The position numbers and the translations under genes are program-made. 64,000 nt of DNA from Pollenia angustigena (taxonomy: Eukaryota > Arthropoda > Insecta > Diptera > Polleniidae), in assembly GCA_930367215.1 (NCBI GenBank), contig OV884059.1, positions 227,849,803-227,913,802 of the forward strand. The letters are read 5' to 3'. This document shows positions 58,001 through 64,000 of the stretch, piece after piece (position 1 is the first letter of the stretch; each line of letters opens with the position of its first letter). The notes under the pieces were generated by a model. That model worked only from the letters and a program-made list of their open reading frames with translations, did no database searches and was not told the origin of the DNA.

Positions 58001-58357
58001 CACACAACCTGTGTTCTTAACATGGGGTCTTCACCTTAGAAAAAATAAGAAAGAAGAACAAATTTTAAAATTTTGGAAAGCGTTTTTTATGTGAAGTTTG
58101 ACGTTTTTATTATGACAGAAAATTGTTAGGTGAAGACCTCATCTTAATCTTGCAAGAAACAACTCACTTGTTAACGACAACGCCTTACACAATAAACAAC
58201 TCACTTGTTAACGACAACGCCTTACACAATAAAGCCAATTAATTATATTTCAAAAAAAAAAAAGAAAAAAAAACAAATAAAATCGAAAAAGAAACGATTA
58301 AGCAATAATTTATCCTATAAGGCGAAATCTAAATACATATCCATATCTATATATGTA

Positions 58358-58846
58358 CAGTCAAACCCCGATAATTCGTACCCCGATAAATCGTAATTCC
58401 CGATAATTCGTAATAAACTGTCGGTCCCTTGAAAAAATCTCGTTAATTCGTAAAATTTCCATACATTTAGGTCCCCTCGCTAATTCGTAATTTTTTTTTC
58501 AATTAAAACCTTCTTTACCTCTTATAAATCGTAATTGTTTGCTATTTTCCACTTATAATTCGTAATAAAAACATGGAAAGAATGATTTTTTGCCGCTATA
58601 TTTTTGCGTTGGTTTTTGCTTGTGTGTGTGTTTATTTTCTTAAGACCAGTTTGTTACATGAATAATTTTTATATATTTTATTTTTAACAATTGTTTTTAT
58701 GCTTTTTTTAATAAATTGAAAAACCCGTTAATTCGTATTTACTTTATTTAAACCCCGTTAAATCGTAACCCCGCTAAATCAAAAACCCCTATAATTCGTA
58801 AGAAATGGCCGGTCCCTTGCGATTACGAATTACCGGGATTCGACTG
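58358..58846. mobile_element. Pogo-like MITE, 489 bp
   Basis: Ends CAGTCAAACCCCGATAATTC and the complement of CAGTCGAATCCCGGTAATTC, with TA on both sides (58356-58357, 58847-58848). It repeats 'AATTCGTAA' throughout, at least eight times. Confidence 0.82.
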
Positions 58847-58852
58847 TATATA

Positions 58853-59493
58853 AAATAGGATGTGTGTATGTATGTATGTATGTAACGTATGGACTCCAAA
58901 ACGGCTGGGCCGATTTTGATGAAATTTTCAGGGAATCTTCAGAATATTCAGGCGGGTGACACTGTGAAGTCTGATTTTTGATTTTCGGTCTGCGGGCGGA
59001 GGGGCGTGGCAAAATCCAATTTTCATATTGCACCACCAATGACATCTATATAATTTGGACGATTTTTTCTTTAAAATTATCGCCATGGTCCATTTTAGAT
59101 TTATACGAAAAACCAAATTTTGCCGCGCCCACTTTTACGCCCACTTATTTCGAATTACCTAAAATCAGAAAACGGCTTCAAATGTTCGTATTAATCCATT
59201 TTAAGTTTTCATCGAAAGAAAAATTTACCACGCCTTCTTTTACGCCCACTTTTTCTATTAAGCGCATCACTTAAAAACGGCTTGACCGATACGATTTTTT
59301 CTTTAAAATCATCGCCATGGTCCAACTTAGATTTATACGAAAAGAAAATTTTGCCCCGCCCACTTTTTTCGAATTACCTAAAATCAGAAAAACGGCTCCA
59401 TCGATTTGACAAATTTTTCTTTCAAATGTTCGTATCTTTTTAACGGAACATTTTTCCTAATTTGGACAGGACAACGTCTGTCGAGTCAGCTAG
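58853..59493 (+). mobile_element. Helitron-like 3' segment
   Basis: Starts with a (GTAT)n run and the stretch 'CTCCAAAACGGCTGGGCCGA', and ends with a small hairpin GACA-ACGTC-TGTC, then CAGCTAG, then T. A hairpin followed by CTAG fits a Helitron 3' end. GCCCACTTTTACGCCCAC-type blocks repeat inside. No helicase is present. Confidence 0.5.
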
Positions 59494-59880
59494 TATTTAA
59501 TAAAACTTGTTGAAGAAAACTGGAGCACTGAATGTTTGATTAATCGGAACTTTTCAACAAATTTAAAAGATTTGGCCCTGTTTATTAATTTTCTACAATA
59601 GTTGTTTCTAGGGATGTAAGGAATACCGATATATTGGCGATACTTCGATTCTGACGCTATTTCGATAGTTAACAGTCGTCAAACATTATTAAAAAACCGA
59701 TAAATGAATAAACTGAGATGCAGGGTCAGAGTCCCAAAAATTGCCTACTAACTCAGTAGTCTATTTAAATAAATTAAAGATTTAAACACAAAGCTCGAAA
59801 ATTTCAAAAACAATATGTAGATCGAAAAATCGTCTTATTGAGCTTCTTAACATGGCTTTGCATTCCGAAAATGTTTAACA

Positions 59881-60122
59881 CCCCTGACAGACATAGGATT
59901 TCTATGCTATACTAGCATGGTATACTACATGTGTGTCAACCTAAACTACAATTAAACTATGCAACAAAGTGGTATATTTCTGGTTTATATACTACGAAAA
60001 TGTACGTAGTATAAATGTGGTATCTTATTTAAAGTAAACGTACTACAAGTCTGCCAATATAATATAGAATATAAAACCGTAGTATACATACCATGGTATG
60101 TAAACTATTTGTCTGTCAGGGG
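59881..60122. mobile_element. MITE, CCCCTGACAGACA TIRs, 242 bp
   Basis: Ends CCCCTGACAGACA and TGTCTGTCAGGGG. Interior repeats GTAGTATA/TATACTAC words. No sure duplication. Confidence 0.7.
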
Positions 60123-60466
60123 TATAAGACACGGTCACCCCTGCACCTAGTAAAACTTCTGATAAGTCTACAAGGACTGACCTTTGGAGCGTTTGTGAAA
60201 ATTTTATAAGAAAGTTTCGAGGAGGATTGTCCTCTGTCCATCCTACGCTGTCGTTCAGAGAAGGAAGAAGTCAAGAGATACCTTAGATCTTCACGCATAT
60301 GCGCGCTTACCGCCACAATAAAATGTTATACCCAAAATAAAGGAACATGCCGCAGAAATACTGAAGTTTCCAAATGTGTTCTGTCGCATCAGCTAGACTA
60401 TTTTTACTGCAGGTCTGCTTTAAACGTTCAAGTTTTCCTTGATAGTATTTTATACATACATAGTAT

Positions 60467-61042
60467 CAGGGACATAACAGTTATAACCAATATTTGAAAA
60501 AATCCTGAAATAATAATTTATCACGAATTTTTAAAACTTGCTCTCTGAATAATTATTACAAAAAACCAATATTTTTTTGGTCTTTGATAACCGTTATAGT
60601 TTGTTTTTTTTTGGGCTTCCATAACCATTACAAAAGATTTTAATTTTTTTTGGTCTTCCGTAACCATTACAAAAGATTTTTATTTTTTTCGGTCTTCCAT
60701 ATCGAATTTCACACTAGTTTTATGAAAATATTATTTGGAGTTTGGGAACTGTATCGTGGTTATAGAAGACAGAAAAAATAAAAATTTTTTTATAATGGTT
60801 ATAGAAGACCCATAAGAATAAAAATCTTTCATAATGGTTACCAAAGACCAAAAATATTAATAATGTTTCATAACGGTTATCAAAGATCAAAAAAAAATAA
60901 TTATCTTTTATAATGTTAATGGCAGACCTATAATTTTCTGTGTAATTTATAATTATTATTACAAGACCAATTTTTTTTTCAGTTATTTTTTCCATAACCT
61001 ATTGGCTATTTAAAAAATATTAACAGTTATTTCGGGTCCCTG
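60467..61042. mobile_element. hAT MITE, 576 bp, internally folded
   Basis: TIR start CAGGGAC, exact 8-bp duplication CATAGTAT at 60459-60466 and 61043-61050. Units 'GGTCTTCCATAACCATTACA' recur on the left and their complements ('AATGGTTACCAAAGACC') on the right. Confidence 0.85.
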
Positions 61043-61309
61043 CATAGTATATCGCATCTGTTCAACATTAGTGTATTAACTCCAAATTTTTGTATTTTCT
61101 CTTTTCATATCTAACAGCTGTAAAAATATCGTGCCAACGGTTGGCTTAAAAATCGTTTTTCATATGCCTGTAATGTAAAATTAAAAATAGTTTTCTTCTA
61201 TTGAAAATTTTGAAATTTCGAGTTAATACAGTTTTGTTGAACAAGTGCGTTATACTGTTTGTCAAAAATTTCCAAATATCGAAAGGCTACACGAAATTTG
61301 TTTTTTTCT

Positions 61310-61540
61310 TTAGCAATTTACTTTCAAGATGTCATCAAGAAAACAATCTATAAAGTCAAACGAAAAATGTTCTCACTAAACTTGTAATAATTACTAAACT
61401 TGTAATCAGCTGTTTTCTTGGAAGAAAATTGAAACAATCAACTTGAAGTTCGTTTCAATTTTTAAAAGTATGAGTGTTTGGTAAAAATGTGTGAGTGTAT
61501 TAAATCTTGAAAGGCAAAACTTGATCGTGTAACTAGAAAC
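61310..61540 (-). repeat. Dispersed repeat (empty-site copy of 17870/19480)
   Basis: Continuous where the copy at 17870-19640 is interrupted. Contains 'GGCAAAACTTGATCGTGT' and 'AAAAGTATGAGTGTTTGG'. Confidence 0.65.
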
Positions 61541-62059
61541 TATGAAAACTTGTAATGCTTCCAACGATTCAAAATGTTTTAATTTTGACAGTTAATCTTT
61601 GCTACTTTGATCAAAAAATCGTAAGAATTTTCTTAAACCAGAATTGTAATAACCAGGGAAACCAGAAATATGCTCTAAAAACGCGTTTTATGCGCACTAA
61701 ATATGCAGTAAAAACTGAAAAATATGCCCCGAAAAGTGTAAAAAATACATATGCCCTAAAAATTAAAATTTGCTCATTTGAAGACACAATATTCAACAAT
61801 TTTGGAACTTGTACTTTGCGCACAAGGCTAACATGGAGAGACAACCAGCCAGACGGACGGATAGATATCGTTATAGTGCATTTACACCTACGCCATAAAC
61901 AGGTTATAAGTTGTTTATGATGATAAACTAGTTTGAGAAACTTGTTTATCCATACAAATTATAAACACGTTTGTAACTAGCTTTTGAGATAAACTAGTTA
62001 CAAACAACCAGTTTTTGTTAATGCAACTCTGTTTTTCAAATTTTGTTCTGGCATGCTAG

Positions 62060-62771
62060 TAGTGCTGGGATACTATCGATATTTTCTACTATCGATATTT
62101 ATCGATAGTTCAGATTTCACTATCGATATATCGATATTACTATCGACTGAATGTTTGTACTTGTGCAGGAAAACTTTAATTATTTTTTTATAAGGCTACA
62201 GTCCGTTGTTTTTATCACTTTATTGAATGTATGAGACGTATGTATTTACGCACGTTATTTTAGATGGCAGTTTTTTAAAAATTGATGAGAACCTTTCTGA
62301 ATGAACCGAAGTAACAGGGACTATAAGATATTCCATTGCAACTTTAAACAATTTTCTAAATTCTAAACCCAAAAAGGTAATCAATTTAGCGGACTTATCC
62401 TCTAATGGTCGTTCATTGTTTTGTCCAATGCTTGCAATTGCATTTAGATTTGCATTTTTTTTACAACATTACAAAAATATTTGACATTTCAGTCCCTATG
62501 TGAACATATATAAATTTCCACATAAATGCCTATAATTAGTAGTAAAAAGCATAGCTAAGCAATCATACCATTTGCCATTCTTGTTGTTCGTATTCATTGC
62601 TGCAATTCAGCGCAAATTAGTAATAGCAAGTAAAAATTTGAGGCAAAAAGCCGTGTGTATAGCTGCTGTTAGATGTCTTCATAACTGTATTTTAAATAAT
62701 AATATCGATATTTATATTTTTCCTATCGATATTTTCTATATTTTAAGACTATCGATAGTTTCCCAGCACTA
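62060..62771. mobile_element. hAT MITE with ATCGAT clusters, 712 bp
   Basis: Ends TAGTGCTGGGATACTATCGA and TCGATAGTTTCCCAGCACTA, exact 8-bp duplication CATGCTAG at 62052-62059 and 62772-62779. Eight ATCGAT motifs: five in the first 100 bp, three in the last 75 bp. The 108-codon frame at 62572 crosses its right end and is not a gene. Confidence 0.88.
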
Positions 62772-62942
62772 CATGCTAGTGATATTTGACATTTCTTCAA
62801 AAATAAAAAAATCAAGTAAAAAAGAATTTACTTTTATCTGTAAAAAAAAAAGCCAAAACAATAGTAAGAAAAATAAAATAAACAAAGAAAATGTTTAAAA
62901 AAAAATTCAAAATTTACAAGAAATGTTAGTTTTTTTTACATA

Positions 62943-63700
62943 TCGAGGGTTATTTTTCAAATAGTGCTATCTGAAATTTTTCAAAATTTTTTTTTTTACA
63001 GAAACGTGTTCACTTACGGAAGGGTCATCTGTTATTTAAATTTGAAAAAAAAAAAAAATTTCCCAAAACGTTTTTTTTCATAAATATTTTTTGTGCTATC
63101 TAACACACACGTTTTTTTTTTTGGTAAAAAAGTGCTATCTACATAAAAAATATTACTTCATATAATAAAATGATAAAAAGTGTTATTACAAAGTAGACAT
63201 ATTATACATCAAATGGTTAGGAATTGTGTCTAGATTTAATAAACTAATATAATTTTAAAATTCGTTGTAGAAATTTTGCAAAAAAAAAAACTGCAAAAAA
63301 TTTGTCGATGAGTTTTTGTCTATAGTAAATATTTTTTTATTTATGGAGTTTTTATAGCAACGTGTTCACTGACTGAATAAAAAATCGTGGAACTTAATTA
63401 ATTAAAGTCTAAAAAGTATTCATTGCAGCTCATTTTATTTTTGTTCAAATAGTGCTATCTGCTTATTTCAATGTTCAAGTCGATAAAATTTTAATTTGTA
63501 AATAGTGCTATCAGACATATAAGCGCGAATATCATGAATTAAAAAAACATTAATATATGTATGATTTAGACGTTCATTTTTAATAACATTGTAAAATAAA
63601 GTTTAGTTATTACTCCTAGAGTTATCGAATAAATCAGTTTTTTCGCTCTCCTGTAAAGTTGTGATTTTTCAGATAGCACTATTTGAAAAATAACCCTCGA
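62943..63700. mobile_element. TA-flanked TIR element with repeated GTGCTATC words, 758 bp
   Basis: TIRs of about 34 bp: TCGAGGGTTATTTTTCAAAT and ATTTGAAAAATAACCCTCGA, then TA on both sides. GTGCTATC occurs five times directly (near 62965, 63093, 63133, 63453, 63508) and once inverted at the right end. Confidence 0.82.
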
Positions 63701-64000
63701 TATTTTCTTTTAGATGGACAACGGATATAAAAGGTTTGTTTATATGTTCGTATGTATGTGCATCAACGTTTTTTTTTTATTAATGGGGCCAAGAACTTGT
63801 CAAAGATAAACAACTTAACTGTCAAAAATGCTGATGTAAACGGTATAGTTTATGAAAGTAGTTTACGATCGTAAACCAGTTTGAAAATTACAAGTGTAAA
63901 TGCATTATTAGATCACTTTAAAAAGTGATTCTGAGTCGATGGGTATAATAAAAGATTGGTCTAGATACACATCGCATAACTTTTATCCTTAATGACAACC

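Larger units (their letters stand above)
61874..63907. mobile_element. TTA-flanked TIR element hosting two more elements
   Basis: Ends TAGTGCATTTACAC and GTGTAAATGCATTA, TTA on both sides (61871-61873, 63908-63910), PIF/Harbinger-like. AAACTAGTTAC/GTTTATAA-type words near both ends. Contains 62060-62771 and 62943-63700. Confidence 0.68.
61650..64000 (-). repeat. Dispersed repeat (49.7-kb family), minus strand, host of a nest
   Basis: 'CAGACGGACGGATAGATATC' before 61874 and 'CTTTAAAAAGTGATTCTGAG' with 'TCGATGGGTATA' after 63910 are complements of the 50640-50700 block. The insert 61874-63907 separates them. Confidence 0.55.

Noticed and set aside
59000..59274. 98-codon frame in the Helitron-like segment
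   Set aside because: Repeated GCCCACTTTTACGCCC blocks; non-coding repeat.

Overview
This is AT-rich, repeat-dominated nuclear DNA of a higher fly (Diptera, probably a calyptrate such as a blowfly or house-fly relative). Three things point there: the only recognised conserved host gene is the 3' end of Adar with a fly-like deaminase C-terminus; introns are short GT-AG introns; and the transposon mix (hAT, pogo/mariner, piggyBac-like, TTA-flanked MITEs, RTE and CR1 LINEs, a gypsy-type LTR element) is typical of such genomes. The species cannot be named from the window. There are no bacterial operons, rRNA genes, CRISPR arrays or canonical host tRNA genes.

Host genes. (1) Adar, minus strand: the last two coding exons are at 45240-44761 and 44591-44493, with a low-complexity 3' UTR below. 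No earlier Adar exon was found up to 64000, so most of 45241-64000 is inferred to be an upstream intron. (2) A candidate single-exon gene for a 36-residue secreted peptide at 2186-2296 (+), with a TATA box, a signal peptide and a poly(A) signal.

Mobile DNA region by region. 0.9-3.7 kb: two inverted copies of a repeat with 153-bp internal units flank the small peptide gene. 3.9-4.5 kb: hAT MITE. 4.7-9.6 kb: a dead RTE LINE split by a CR1-like LINE, which is itself split by a terminal-inverted-repeat (TIR) element carrying a tRNA-like module. 9.8-12.5 kb: LTR plus gag of a gypsy-type element, broken by insertions. 12.7-13.3 kb: RNase H tail of another LINE. 14-20 kb: mariner remnant, several MITEs and a 1.5-kb TIR element with exon-like sequence. 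22-26 kb: TTA-flanked MITEs in AT-rich DNA. 26.6-29.2 kb: a four-level nest (pogo-like, hAT, dispersed repeat, hAT). 29-40 kb: many small TIR elements. 40.6-43.2 kb: an 18-19 bp minisatellite, inverted arms and a pogo-like element holding a mariner fragment. 45-51 kb: piggyBac remnant and a dispersed repeat split by an hAT element. 51.85-55.75 kb: the most complete element, 3.9 kb with TIRs of about 560-650 bp and a two-exon transposase-like gene of a widespread family I cannot place in a named superfamily. 56-64 kb: foldback hairpins, hAT and pogo MITEs, a Helitron-like end and a final three- to four-level nest.

Many boundaries are fixed by exact 8-bp, TTA or TA target duplications read directly from the sequence. 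Family names rest on recalled motifs and were not checked by database search. Coordinates may be off by one or two bases near long homopolymers.
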